Origin: Candidatus Obscuribacterales bacterium
GTDB taxonomy: Bacteria > Cyanobacteriota > Vampirovibrionia > Obscuribacterales > Obscuribacteraceae
Direction: 5' to 3'
NCBI GenBank assembly: GCA_019744775.1
Contig: JAIETZ010000004.1
Span: 310,001-374,000, forward strand
Length of the DNA: 64,000 nt
A model generated the notes under the pieces. That model saw only the letters and a program-made list of their open reading frames with translations, made no database searches and was not told where the DNA came from. Every line of letters starts with the position of its first letter. Position 1 is the first letter of the stretch. Shown here piece by piece: positions 8,865 through 18,103 of this stretch. The translations under genes were made by a program, and so were the position numbers.

Positions 8865-9049
8865 GCTTCCTCCGACGGCAAATCTTTTTCAGTTCACACC
8901 GTAAATGTGTCCATACTGTTTTCAATGTTTACCGGCATTGTGTTCAGTCAGCTTTAATTTATGCGCTTGTGCAAGAATTCCCGGTAGTTATGTTACGACA
9001 TGCTGCGTTAATATATCTATACTGTTGCATGTCTTATTTTAACCAGCAG

Positions 9050-9093
9050 TTAATATCCAACATCTAATGCTATAATAGAAATAACATTGGATG
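9050..9093 (+). promoter_or_regulatory. Candidate abiE promoter with inverted-repeat operator
   Basis: A perfect TATAAT lies at 9071-9076, 37 bases before the AbiEi ATG. It is flanked by CATCTAATG (9061-9069) and CATTGGATG (9085-9093), which are inverted copies matching at 8 of 9 positions. A -35 element is weak (TTAATA near 9050). In characterised AbiE systems the AbiEi antitoxin represses its own operon by binding inverted repeats in the promoter, so this is the expected arrangement. Confidence 0.55.
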
Positions 9094-9112
9094 CTCAAAG
9101 TTAACTAACAAT

Positions 9113-9958
9113 ATGAGTACAAAACGAGACTACCTCAACCAAGGCCGCCCACTGACTCCGATGCTGTCCAGAATCATTCTGACAGCTGAGGAAGAAAACC
9201 GTCATGTCCTGAGGGTGTCGGATTTCAAGAAATTTTATCAAACCACCGACAATAATGCGCGCGCAATGATTGCTCACTTAGTGGACACAGGCTGGCTGAT
9301 ACGGCTTGGTCGTGGTTGCTACCAGCTTCAATCCGCAAAAACCGGACTTGAACCATATCCAACTGGCGATAAATTTGTTCTTGCTGGGCAATTTGCACCT
9401 GATAGTTTCATCGCTTATGGCTCCGCAGCCGAATATCACGGTCTCACCACTCAAATCTTTCAAAACGTACTGCTTGCCACTCCCAGGCGAAGAAATCAAA
9501 TGTCGCAGCCGGAACTAAAGCTGCGCTTCATTTTGATCGACTCAGAAAATTACGTTGGATTTCAAAAGACAACTAAAGCACCCGATGTAAAAGTTGCCAC
9601 CATAGAGCGAACAATTATTGACGCCATTGATCGTCCTGATCTATGTGGCGGTATTTCTGACCTGAAAGAGATCCTGAATAGGGCTCGCGGCAAAGCATCC
9701 ATTCAACGTATTCTTGAGTATTTACCAACTTATCATTCAAAATCATTGATTCAGAGGGTTGGCTATCTTTTGGAATCCGAAGGATTTGGTCTGAAGCCAG
9801 CAGAAAAGAAACGTTTATTGTCCTGGTGTCATGGCAACAAAACCTATTTGTTTTCACGCAAGCAAGCCGGAACCACCAAACTTCAGCATTATTCAAAAGA
9901 CTGGCAACTAGTAATTAATGCACCTGGTTTTTCGCCCATCCCTCACCAGAGAGATTAG
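9113..9958 (+). CDS. abiEi: AbiEi-family type IV antitoxin / autoregulator
   Basis: A 281-residue protein of the AbiEi family. The N-terminus (about residues 15-80) reads as a winged helix with a RLGRGCYQL wing, followed by the family's C-terminal domain beginning with an FIAYGSAAEYHGL segment and containing a TIERTIIDAIDRPDLCGG motif. AbiEi proteins act as DNA-binding autorepressors and as antitoxins that neutralise the AbiEii nucleotidyltransferase without direct binding (type IV logic). It is followed after 2 bases by the toxin gene, and the promoter ahead carries an inverted repeat. AbiE systems are known to abort phage infection and to stabilise mobile DNA. Confidence 0.9.
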   Translation: MSTKRDYLNQGRPLTPMLSRIILTAEEENRHVLRVSDFKKFYQTTDNNARAMIAHLVDTGWLIRLGRGCYQLQSAKTGLEPYPTGDKFVLAGQFAPDSFIAYGSAAEYHGLTTQIFQNVLLATPRRRNQMSQPELKLRFILIDSENYVGFQKTTKAPDVKVATIERTIIDAIDRPDLCGGISDLKEILNRARGKASIQRILEYLPTYHSKSLIQRVGYLLESEGFGLKPAEKKRLLSWCHGNKTYLFSRKQAGTTKLQHYSKDWQLVINAPGFSPIPHQRD

Positions 9959-9960
9959 TT

Positions 9961-10938
9961 GTGATAACAGAAAGCATTTTGGGACGCATCATTCATTCTT
10001 CCGGTGTTGATGATGAGCGGATTGTTCGGCTGGATGTGATCTCTGTATATCTTCTTCAAGCATTCAACGATGCAGGAATGTTTGATCATATGTGTTTCAA
10101 GGGTGGCAATTCGCTTCGCAAAATATTTGCCAGGAGACCAAGCAGGTTTTCGTTGGATCTTGACTTTGTTGATGCTTCATACCAACACCTGTCTGACGCT
10201 GGATTAACGGCTCATGATTATTATCGAGAGCTGCAACAACACATCGATCAACGCACGATTTACGATATTCATTGGCGTGTTGCGCCGGTGGCAGAGGAGG
10301 AATTAAATACAGATTCGGTGCGCTTTGACATTCATTATTTTATTTACGATGACAAACCCGACAGTAAATGGCAATCACGAACGGATAACTTACTAGCATT
10401 TGAATGTAGTCTTAGGCGTCCAGTCTTGCTGCCCAAAGAATTTCGCGAACTTCGCGAAGAGAGCTGGTTCAAACATCTTGAATTTACACCTTCAGCCATT
10501 CCGGTTTTGCAATTGGAAGAGGCAATGGCTGAAAAGATTCGCGCTGCCTTCCAGCGTAATAATGCCAGGGATCTTTATGATCTTTACCAGTACAACGAAC
10601 TGGTATTTAATCCGGAATTGGTTCGGATCGCAGCCGTTCTTAAATGCTGGCAAGACAGGGGTCTTTATAGCGGTCCTACCAACTTTGATCCAGTTGAGTT
10701 TTTCACAAAACTACAGCCAACGACCTACAATTGGGAACCACTAAAACATCAGGTAGCGCCTCATGCCTGGGTTGAACCAGCCAAGCTTTTGCAAACCATT
10801 ACCCAGCGATATGGTTTCTTGTCAACACTGACAGACGAGGAACAGCAACTGTGCTTAGATCGTTGGCAGAAGCGACAAGATCTTCATGACTCTCTCTGGC
10901 ACCAACTCAGAACTCAGGCAGCGGTTACCGGTCAATAA
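9961..10938 (+). CDS. abiEii: AbiEii/AbiGii-family nucleotidyltransferase toxin
   Basis: A 325-residue member of the AbiEii/AbiGii family (DNA polymerase beta-like nucleotidyltransferase fold). Motif I is KGGNSLRK (residues 47-54) and motif II RFSLDLDF (62-69), which carries the metal-binding aspartates. A helix with EEAMAEKIRAA and the RDLYDLY motif completes the four motifs used to define the family. Known members transfer nucleotides, for example to tRNA acceptor ends, and so block growth. Motif I has Asn where many relatives have Thr or Ala before Ser/Ala-Leu. The GTG start at 9961 follows the antitoxin stop by 2 bases. It converges on the permease with only 5 bases between stops. Confidence 0.9.
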   Translation: MITESILGRIIHSSGVDDERIVRLDVISVYLLQAFNDAGMFDHMCFKGGNSLRKIFARRPSRFSLDLDFVDASYQHLSDAGLTAHDYYRELQQHIDQRTIYDIHWRVAPVAEEELNTDSVRFDIHYFIYDDKPDSKWQSRTDNLLAFECSLRRPVLLPKEFRELREESWFKHLEFTPSAIPVLQLEEAMAEKIRAAFQRNNARDLYDLYQYNELVFNPELVRIAAVLKCWQDRGLYSGPTNFDPVEFFTKLQPTTYNWEPLKHQVAPHAWVEPAKLLQTITQRYGFLSTLTDEEQQLCLDRWQKRQDLHDSLWHQLRTQAAVTGQ

Positions 10939-10943
10939 CGCCC

Positions 10944-12884
10944 TTACCCGACGTGAATACGTGGGCGGCGCCTTGGATCATGCTCCACTTCACGCAGAAT
11001 TTCTCTGGCTACTGGGGCGGTTTCGCCTTCGCCGAAGAATATGTATTTGAATATGTATAGAAGCGGATTGCCTTCGGTCCATCCGAAATAAGCATGTGGC
11101 ACGCATTGAGTGTTATCGCGAATGTGCAAAAGCAACGCAGCAATTGCATTAGGCACAGCCGTGCTTGTACAGCGCAAGACTTTGTATCCCTCAATCTCAT
11201 GCCCATAAACATCAAGACAATCATCAATGAAGTCGGATGCATCACTTAGAGAAATCTCCAAGAAAATGAAGTCGCCTTCCGGAATTGTGATGCTGTGAAT
11301 ATCGCGCGATTCAGCTTCCTTGGCTGCATAACTGCTGCCGCCTGGTCTATGGGCGAGCAATCTCACTTCACCCATTGCATGCAATTTCGCTTCTTCGATA
11401 AATCTTCTTGCGTTGTCATCCAAAGTCACGGAACTAATTCGAAGTTCAATTGACCTAATTGCTCGCGAAACTAGTGATATGGTAAGAATTGCGCCCACGA
11501 AGAACATGGCAATCTGAAGACCTTCAGGCCGTTCAATCATGTTTACTATTGATGTGTAGACAAACACAATTGCAATAGCAAGATAAGCATACTTACGCCT
11601 TTGCTTCGATTTATAAGCAGAAATTGTCACAGCAACAGCCGCTGACGTAATAAGCACCAGTACGCCGGTCGCATACGCCCCAGCCTGAGCGTCAACGTCA
11701 GCCTTGAATATAAATGTCACAACATACGACAGTAGCATGAAGAACATAACTAATGGTCTGACTGCTGCCGCCCAATCAGGCGCCATGCCGTAACGAGGCA
11801 AGTACTGCGGCACCAAATTCAATAGTCCGGCCATTGCAGATGCTCCGGCAAACCAAAGGATGAGAATGGTGCTTATGTCATAGACAGTTCCAAAACCATC
11901 ACCTAAAAACTTGTGAGCCAAGTAGGCTAATGCGCGTCCGTTAGCCGGACCATCCGGCTGAAAGGCTTCCGGTGGAATTAGTATTGTAGAAATTATCGAG
12001 CTGCCTATTAGAAAGACGCTCATGATGAGTGCAGCACTTGTCAGCAAAAACTGAGTGTTGTGAATTCTGCCTTCAGGCAATTTCGGATTGTCATCCGGTT
12101 TGCCTCTTACAAGTGGCATAACAGCAACACCTGTTTCAAATCCGGAAAGTCCCAGTGCTAGTTTCGGAAATAACACAAGCGAAATTCCCAACATCACCCA
12201 TGGAGACTGGTAAGTAGAAAATAAATTCGCATGCCAGTTTGCCATCATTTCAGGATGCGCAACTATTTCTTTCATGCCGACAAAAATGACGTAAGCGTTC
12301 AATATCAAATACGGCACAACGAGTAAAACGGCAAAGCCAATCGCTTCACGAAAACCGACAAGAAAAATAACGCCTAGCGTTGTGAGCAATACAAGCGTCA
12401 CACCAATCCTGTCTTGAAAAAAGGACGGCAAGTCCTCAAAAAATGGGTTCTCCACAATATGAGCCGTGGCGTCGGCAGCTGATAAAGTAATTGTAATAAT
12501 GAAGGCTGTGCCGGCAAATCCCAGCAGCGCAAGGACAATAGCCTTCCCCTTCCAACCGGGAAGCAAGGCTTCAAGCATGGAAATGCTGCCCTGACCATGT
12601 GGGCTTTCTTTGGCAACGCGCCTATAAACAGGAAGCGCGCCAAAAACAGTTAACAATACAAGGATGAGTGTGGCAAACGGCGACAACAGCCCGGCAGCGA
12701 GAAAGGCAATACCTGGCTGGTAACCCAAAGTTGAAAAGTAATCTACCCCAGTAAGACACATGACCTTCCACCAGGCATCCGTGTGGGTTGGCATGCCTAT
12801 CTTGGATTGTCTGATGCCCTGGAAAAACCAGCGCCTAATGCGGTTTGAGAGTTTTAAGGAGCGTCTATTCGCTACTGTAGTCAC
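10944..12884 (-). CDS. APC-superfamily amino acid permease with cytosolic C-terminal domain
   Basis: A 646-residue polytopic membrane protein. The first 470 residues contain about twelve hydrophobic segments with the APC hallmark of a [13 protein letters not shown]-type unwound first helix and a [10 protein letters not shown] segment in the middle. The last 170 residues are soluble, beginning after the [12 protein letters not shown] region, and probably form an alpha/beta regulatory domain. Such transporters take up amino acids or related organic cations by proton or sodium coupling; the substrate cannot be read here. The start is a GTG at 12884. It is transcribed divergently from the FIST gene. 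Confidence 0.82.
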   Translation of the reverse strand: MTTVANRRSLKLSNRIRRWFFQGIRQSKIGMPTHTDAWWKVMCLTGVDYFSTLGYQPGIAFLAAGLLSPFATLILVLLTVFGALPVYRRVAKESPHGQGSISMLEALLPGWKGKAIVLALLGFAGTAFIITITLSAADATAHIVENPFFEDLPSFFQDRIGVTLVLLTTLGVIFLVGFREAIGFAVLLVVPYLILNAYVIFVGMKEIVAHPEMMANWHANLFSTYQSPWVMLGISLVLFPKLALGLSGFETGVAVMPLVRGKPDDNPKLPEGRIHNTQFLLTSAALIMSVFLIGSSIISTILIPPEAFQPDGPANGRALAYLAHKFLGDGFGTVYDISTILILWFAGASAMAGLLNLVPQYLPRYGMAPDWAAAVRPLVMFFMLLSYVVTFIFKADVDAQAGAYATGVLVLITSAAVAVTISAYKSKQRRKYAYLAIAIVFVYTSIVNMIERPEGLQIAMFFVGAILTISLVSRAIRSIELRISSVTLDDNARRFIEEAKLHAMGEVRLLAHRPGGSSYAAKEAESRDIHSITIPEGDFIFLEISLSDASDFIDDCLDVYGHEIEGYKVLRCTSTAVPNAIAALLLHIRDNTQCVPHAYFGWTEGNPLLYIFKYIFFGEGETAPVAREILREVEHDPRRRPRIHVG

Positions 12885-13023
12885 GACTTATGACCTATTT
12901 TCAAGCAAGTAATGATACTCCTCGTCATGCCATTTGTCTTGCTTCTTAAACAAACTGAGATTAGTTGTTGACAATCAAGCCTTACCTTTTAAAAGCGGGT
13001 ACATTGGGGAAAAGGAGTCGGCC

Positions 13024-14229
13024 ATGAAATGGACCTCTTGCGCAGCTTCGCCAACCAGCAAGAAATCTTCGCTGGAAGCGCTAATTGCTGATTGCGCAAA
13101 GCAAGTAAAAAAATCGCTTGGCGGATTAACACCCGACCTTGTTTTAGGTTTCATTTCGCCGCACTTCAGCGATGATTTTGAGCGGGTACCGCAAGTCGTC
13201 TTATCCAATCTCGGACCGACAAATTTTATCGGATGCTCGGCAGGCGGAATAATAGGCGGCGGTCAAGAAATTGAGCAAACACCAGGCGTGGCTCTGGCAG
13301 CGGCTTATCTACCTGAGGTGAATCTGCGTGCCTTCCATGTCAATGAGGATGAATTGCCGGATCTCGATGACCCACCATCGCGCTGGGAGAAGTTGCTGGG
13401 TGTTGCACAGAAAGACGATCCGAGCTTTATCATTTTGCCGGATCCGTTTTCATTCAGTATTGATGTATTTATTTCCGGACTCGATTACTGTTTTCCACGT
13501 GCGATAAAAATTGGTGGTTTAGCCAGCTCCGCTAGCCGTCCGGGACAAAATGCTTTATTCATGAACGACAAGGCTTTCCGCTCAGGACTTGTCGGTGTTG
13601 CCTTAACAGGCGACATTGAAGTAGATACGGTAGTAGCGCAAGGCTGCCGTCCAATAGGCAAGCCATTAAGCGTGACGCGTTGCCAGAAGAATCTGCTCTA
13701 CGAGTTAGACAATAAACAAGCAATTATTGTCTTGCAGGACATTCTGGAAAATTTGTCATCACACGATCAAGGACTAGCGCGCAATGCTCTATTTCTCGGT
13801 GTCGTCATGGACGAATTCAAAGACACATTCAAGCCTGGAGACTTCCTCATCCGCAACATTCTCGGCATTGAACCCAACACCGGAGCCTTGGTGGTTGGCG
13901 AAATTCTACGCAATGCACGCACTGTACAATTCCACCTGCGTGATGCGGCAACTTCGGCTGATGACTTGCGCCACTTATTGAAACGCTATTGCGATGAACA
14001 TCCTGAAGGTGGACTAGGAGCGCTGTTATTTTCCTGTCTTGGTCGTGGGCAGCACCTCTATGGTCATCCCAATCATGATAGCGAATGTTTCCGCGAATAC
14101 TTAGGCGAAATTCCTTTAGGCGGCTTCTTCTGCAACGGTGAGATAGGCCCAATTGGCGGCACCACCTTTTTGCATGGCTATACTTCTTCTTTCGGCATCT
14201 TTCGAAAAAAAGCGCCGGCCAAAGCTTAG
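13024..14229 (+). CDS. FIST N/C-domain signal transduction protein
   Basis: A 401-residue protein with the FIST_N domain (about residues 20-220) followed by FIST_C (about 225-385). The FIST_N hallmarks are a DLVLGFISPHF strand, the FIGCSAGGIIGGG turn and a GVALAAAYLP strand; FIST_C shows the GALLFSCLGRG and GGFFCNGEIGPIGG-type ending. FIST domains are thought to bind small ligands, possibly amino acids, as sensor modules. Here there is no output domain, so it may act through a partner. The ATG at 13024 is preceded by AAAAGGAG, and an in-frame start 90 bases upstream lacks such a site. It leads a plus-strand run of genes reaching 18.1 kb. Confidence 0.88.
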   Translation: MKWTSCAASPTSKKSSLEALIADCAKQVKKSLGGLTPDLVLGFISPHFSDDFERVPQVVLSNLGPTNFIGCSAGGIIGGGQEIEQTPGVALAAAYLPEVNLRAFHVNEDELPDLDDPPSRWEKLLGVAQKDDPSFIILPDPFSFSIDVFISGLDYCFPRAIKIGGLASSASRPGQNALFMNDKAFRSGLVGVALTGDIEVDTVVAQGCRPIGKPLSVTRCQKNLLYELDNKQAIIVLQDILENLSSHDQGLARNALFLGVVMDEFKDTFKPGDFLIRNILGIEPNTGALVVGEILRNARTVQFHLRDAATSADDLRHLLKRYCDEHPEGGLGALLFSCLGRGQHLYGHPNHDSECFREYLGEIPLGGFFCNGEIGPIGGTTFLHGYTSSFGIFRKKAPAKA

Positions 14230-14282
14230 CTGTCCACAAGGTGTACACTATAGTTACTGCGTAGACTTGGAGGTCTGATAAG

Positions 14283-14798
14283 GTGTTTACTCGTGAAGCT
14301 TTTCTATCCAGCTTGATAGTCCTGTCACTCTCAGCGGTACAAGCTTATGCGGCTCCTGCAAAGAAGGCGGCACCGGCAAAAGCGGCACCGGCAAAAGCGG
14401 CTCCGGCAGCGGCACCGATGGCTCCTAATATGCCTATGCCAAAGACTCAAAACCTTACGCCTCAATATAACGCTTATGCAACTCAGTTGCGCAGCAAGCT
14501 AAATACCAACTGGAATTATCCGGATGGCAAAAACCATGTCACCATTCAATGCGTCTTGTCTGCCGATGGTATAGTTTCTGATTTTCAAATTTCGAGTTCA
14601 CCCAAAAGTGCAGCAGCAGAAGAAGCGGCCAATCAAGCTTTCAATCAAGCGCAACCGCTTGATTCTTTGCCGGGTAATACACCATCGGCACGTCTGACAT
14701 TGACGTTTGATTCCACATCGAGCCAACACGAAAGCTCTTCCAATTTAAAGACACATTTAGAACCGCTGGGAAAAGTCGCAGTTCCTGTTAATCCGTAG
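14283..14798 (+). CDS. Secreted protein with TonB-C-like domain
   Basis: A 171-residue exported protein. Residues 1-24 form a signal peptide ending in AYA. They are followed by a low-complexity linker of repeated AAPAK units, encoded by near-identical 15-base DNA repeats at about 14368-14415. The C-terminal part (residues 60-145) has the layout of a TonB C-terminal fold: a helix with YATQLRSKLNTNW, a strand with VTIQCVLSADGIVSDFQIS, and a helix AAAEEAANQAF. Without an N-terminal membrane helix it is not a classical TonB and is more like the stand-alone TonB-C proteins of unknown role. GTG start at 14283, preceded by GGAGG at 9 bases. Confidence 0.7.
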   Translation: MFTREAFLSSLIVLSLSAVQAYAAPAKKAAPAKAAPAKAAPAAAPMAPNMPMPKTQNLTPQYNAYATQLRSKLNTNWNYPDGKNHVTIQCVLSADGIVSDFQISSSPKSAAAEEAANQAFNQAQPLDSLPGNTPSARLTLTFDSTSSQHESSSNLKTHLEPLGKVAVPVNP

Positions 14799-14813
14799 AA
14801 TACGGAGGTCAAT

Positions 14814-16400
14814 TTGTACTTCAACTCAAATCGTACAAGGAGATCAGTTGCGTGCGGACTGATTTTGTTAGCCATGTGGGGACTAGGTCAGAATAAAGCA
14901 AAAGGTCAGATAGGCATTGAAGGCACCAGACGCCCGATGTATGCCGGTACCTGGTATGAGGCAGATCCCGAAGTTTTAAAAAATCAGTTAGATCAATTCC
15001 TAGCAAAGGCAACTCCACCTGTTGATGAACAAAGTGCCGGCATTCTGACCAAAACGAATTCACCTGTAACTTCGCCTATTACTGCAATTATCGTACCGCA
15101 CGCAGGCTATGTTTATTCCGGACAAGCAGCAGCTTACGCTTACAAGTCAGTACAAGGCAAAAACATCAAAAGAGTATTTCTTTTGGCGCCGAGCCATTAT
15201 GTTGCCTTCCAGGGTGCGGCACTGCCGACAGCAACAACTTATGCAACACCTTTGGGCGATCTCTATGTAGATCGAGATGTAGTATCGCAGTTGCAGCATT
15301 ATCCTGCCTTTAAGCGCATGCCGGACGTGCACAGAGTGGAACATGCTCTCGAAATGCAACTCGCTTTCATCCGGGAAGTACTCGGCGAAGTTAGTATTGT
15401 GCCCATTGTTATTGGTACTCTTCCGAGCAAGGCAGATGTTAAATTAACTGGTGAATTATTGCGTCGGTATATCACCAAGGACGATCTTGTTGTCGTCAGT
15501 TCGGATTTCACACACTTTGGTCCACGTTACGACTATCAACCTTTTACTACAAACATCAAAGAAAATATTCGAAAATTAGACGAGCAGGCCTATGATTACA
15601 TAAGCAAAATTGATCTGACGGGCTTTTTGGAATTTCAGGAAAAAACCAAAGATACAATATGTGGTTTCTATCCGTGTTGTGTCTTGCTGTCAATGCTCGA
15701 TACAGGCACTCACACAACCCTGCTTAATTACTACACGTCTCAAGACACCGCACAATCAGAAAGCGACAATTCAGTAAGCTATTTATCCATTGCATTTTCC
15801 GGCAAAGACTGGTCTCAACCGCAAAGCATAAAATCCGACAAACTGTCGGAAGCGGACAAACAGGCACTTCTGAAAATTGCGCGGTCAACACTTAATTCAT
15901 ATGTTGACAAAAAGACCGTACCTACACTGGCTGAATTGGGCATAGCACCAAGCAAAGCTTTACTAGAAGAAAAAGGCGCCTTTGTCACCCTCAACAAACA
16001 CAAAGAACTTAGAGGTTGCATCGGTCATATCTGGCCGTTAAAACCATTGTGGCAATCGGTACAAGAAAACGCTGTTTCAGCATGCTCTGTCGACTATCGA
16101 TTTGATTCGGTCAAACCGGAAGAGCTGAAAGATATCGAGGTGGAAATTAGCGTACTATCTAAGCCACGTCCCATTTCCAGTTACAAGGAAATCGTGCTGG
16201 GGCGCGACGGCATTGTTCTAGCTAAGAATGGCAAGCAGTCGGTTTTCTTACCTTTTGTCGCACCGCAATTCGGCTGGACACTTGATGAAACTCTTACCCA
16301 ATTGTCTAAGAAAGCAGGACTCGAGCCCGATGACTGGAAAGAAGGTGCCCACTTCGATGTATTTCAAGCCGAGGTGTTTGAGGAAGGAAAGCATAACTAG
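14814..16400 (+). CDS. Exported MEMO1-AMMECR1 fusion (AmmeMemoRadiSam proteins B and A)
   Basis: A 528-residue fusion. Residues 1-32 read as a signal peptide (basic start, then ACGLILLAMWGLG). Residues 35-325 form a MEMO1-like domain, related to extradiol dioxygenase LigB, with the PMYAGTWYEAD start, the IIVPHAGYVYSG motif and the LAPSHYV strand. Residues 345-525 form an AMMECR1 domain with the highly conserved LRGCIGH motif and an SACSVDYRF segment. In many bacteria these two proteins and a radical SAM enzyme are neighbours (AmmeMemoRadiSam system); here A and B are fused, apparently exported, and no radical SAM gene is in the window. The start is a TTG at 14814 after GGAGG; an ATG at 14874 would remove most of the signal peptide. 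Confidence 0.88.
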   Translation: MYFNSNRTRRSVACGLILLAMWGLGQNKAKGQIGIEGTRRPMYAGTWYEADPEVLKNQLDQFLAKATPPVDEQSAGILTKTNSPVTSPITAIIVPHAGYVYSGQAAAYAYKSVQGKNIKRVFLLAPSHYVAFQGAALPTATTYATPLGDLYVDRDVVSQLQHYPAFKRMPDVHRVEHALEMQLAFIREVLGEVSIVPIVIGTLPSKADVKLTGELLRRYITKDDLVVVSSDFTHFGPRYDYQPFTTNIKENIRKLDEQAYDYISKIDLTGFLEFQEKTKDTICGFYPCCVLLSMLDTGTHTTLLNYYTSQDTAQSESDNSVSYLSIAFSGKDWSQPQSIKSDKLSEADKQALLKIARSTLNSYVDKKTVPTLAELGIAPSKALLEEKGAFVTLNKHKELRGCIGHIWPLKPLWQSVQENAVSACSVDYRFDSVKPEELKDIEVEISVLSKPRPISSYKEIVLGRDGIVLAKNGKQSVFLPFVAPQFGWTLDETLTQLSKKAGLEPDDWKEGAHFDVFQAEVFEEGKHN

Positions 16401-17765
16401 ATGAAATACTTCCCCCTACTTTTATTTTGCCTTCTTGTATTGTCTACAAGCCTAGCAAGTGCCGATGAACCTAACCCTAAAACCATTGTGGAAGCACAAG
16501 AAGTACGTGCGCTGCCAGGCAAATTAGACAAAGTGCCCGTATTCAATTCAAACAGTCCGGAAGTAGTGACTAATGAAGGCATTTTGCTATCCACCTTCCC
16601 CAAAGAAGGCAAAAGTTTTCCTGATGCACATTTGAATTATCCGCTGACAGGAAGATTCGATATCTTCACTCACCACATAGCAAAAACAGTAACTGAAAAT
16701 GAAATCAAAACACTTTATCAAGCTCTTTTGATTCACAACAACTCAGATAAGAAAACAACAGTTCATATTTTGCAAATAGCTAGTTATCTAAGTCAACCGG
16801 ATGCGCCTTTTGTGCCGTTACAAGACTACGCGGATAATACTGACGGCAACGTATTTGCCGGACCGGGTGATCGCGTGACCAGCGAACTCCTGCGAGAAAC
16901 CACAAGCACTCCTGGCAAAATCATTCTAGCTCCGCACGAGACCGCTGTTCTTGCTTGCTGGGCAATACCTGTCACAGATCTGCAACCTCATTTAAACGGC
17001 AGATCGGCTTTGTTTAAACTAAAGTCTAATGGGCCTGTTTCCATCGCTGATCTGGCAACATTTGCCAAAGTAGACAGCAATCATCAAGATGTTGCGCCAA
17101 ATTTAGACGATTGGTTAAAAGTACTAAATACAATGGATCTTTCAACACCAAGAGAAAAGGCGGCAACACCAACTCATGCAAGACCACTAATTTATGGCAG
17201 GGTAGCAGGAGTTGCCGAAGGCGATACTTGGTTGTGCAAGCCGAAGAAAATTCAAGTCCCGGAATTGGGCAAAGCCCTATCGTATGCAATTAGCTCAATA
17301 GACGGCGGTACCTGGGGTACAGAGCAAATTCAAAGCGCACCGCTTTTAGCTCGGTATCCCGACACAGCCTTTCAAGCTCACGGCAATTACGGAATCAAAT
17401 ACGATTTAACATTGCCATTGCATAATCCCGCTCCAACAGCGCGTACTGTAGCCGTTACGTTTCAAACTCCATTGAAGAGCGAGAAGAAAGAAGGACAACT
17501 AAGTTTTCTTTATCCTGTGCCGAACAAGATTTTCTTTCGGGGCACATTGCGCTTGAGCTACAAAGATGACGACGGACAAGAGCAGACAAAATATGTCCAT
17601 ATAGTTTCAAGACGTGGGCAACAAGGACAGCCGCTTATAACCTTGAAAATGAAACCCGGATCAACGCGCACTGTGAGAGTCGAATTCCTCTATCCCCCGG
17701 ACTCAACACCACCGCAAGTGTTGACATTCAAGACGCTGCCGGCTGAAACAGCCGGCGCTCAATAA
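16401..17765 (+). CDS. Secreted DUF3370-domain protein
   Basis: A 454-residue exported protein with a signal peptide (residues 1-22, ending in ASA) and a DUF3370 domain over nearly the whole mature chain. The recognisable start is the AQEVRALPGKLDKVPVFNS motif near residues 34-52, followed by a GDRVTSELLR segment and an NYGIKYDL segment around residue 330. The family is known mainly from cyanobacteria and has no established function; it is predicted to be periplasmic or surface located. Its ATG directly abuts the stop of the MEMO-AMMECR1 gene with no gap, so the two are cotranslated. It supports a cyanobacterial-lineage origin for the window. Confidence 0.85.
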   Translation: MKYFPLLLFCLLVLSTSLASADEPNPKTIVEAQEVRALPGKLDKVPVFNSNSPEVVTNEGILLSTFPKEGKSFPDAHLNYPLTGRFDIFTHHIAKTVTENEIKTLYQALLIHNNSDKKTTVHILQIASYLSQPDAPFVPLQDYADNTDGNVFAGPGDRVTSELLRETTSTPGKIILAPHETAVLACWAIPVTDLQPHLNGRSALFKLKSNGPVSIADLATFAKVDSNHQDVAPNLDDWLKVLNTMDLSTPREKAATPTHARPLIYGRVAGVAEGDTWLCKPKKIQVPELGKALSYAISSIDGGTWGTEQIQSAPLLARYPDTAFQAHGNYGIKYDLTLPLHNPAPTARTVAVTFQTPLKSEKKEGQLSFLYPVPNKIFFRGTLRLSYKDDDGQEQTKYVHIVSRRGQQGQPLITLKMKPGSTRTVRVEFLYPPDSTPPQVLTFKTLPAETAGAQ

Positions 17766-17776
17766 GGAGCCACACA

Positions 17777-18103
17777 ATGGCTGATACGCTGAGAGAATAC
17801 AAGAATTTGATTGTCGCTTATCTGCGCGATTACGAATCCTCCCGTATGGCTGGTGATTCAGATAAGCTCAGACGATTGACCGAAACACCTGACGACCTGC
17901 TCTTGCAAAAGTGGTTATGGATAGGCACCATCGTAGGCGCAATCGCCTGCTTCGGCATTATGTGGCCTGTTGCCGCACTTCTTCTGGCACCTTTTGTGAC
18001 TTCGTTTATCATGGAGCCGTTGTGGATGATCATAAAGTTCGCCATGGGCGTGACTTTGATTTTATTTTGCTCGGCTATCTACGTAACCTTTAAAAAGAGC
18101 TGA
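17777..18103 (+). CDS. Hypothetical small membrane protein
   Basis: A 108-residue protein of unknown family. The first 45 residues are charged and helical (a DTLREYKNLIVAYLRDYESS start), followed by two hydrophobic segments at about residues 47-72 and 80-105. It starts 11 bases after the DUF3370 stop, with AAGGAG in between, and is probably the last gene of that operon. Its 3' end overlaps the convergent DUF1156 gene by 25 bases. Confidence 0.65.
   Translation: MADTLREYKNLIVAYLRDYESSRMAGDSDKLRRLTETPDDLLLQKWLWIGTIVGAIACFGIMWPVAALLLAPFVTSFIMEPLWMIIKFAMGVTLILFCSAIYVTFKKS

Noticed and set aside
8861-9067. 68-codon plus-strand ORF between the anchored protein and abiE
   Set aside because: No ribosome-binding site, Cys/Tyr/His-rich composition unlike a real protein, and it overlaps the abiE regulatory region.
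12968-13005. TTGACA upstream of the FIST gene as a full promoter
   Set aside because: The only good -10 candidate (TACATT at 13000) is 26 bases away, too far for a normal spacer.
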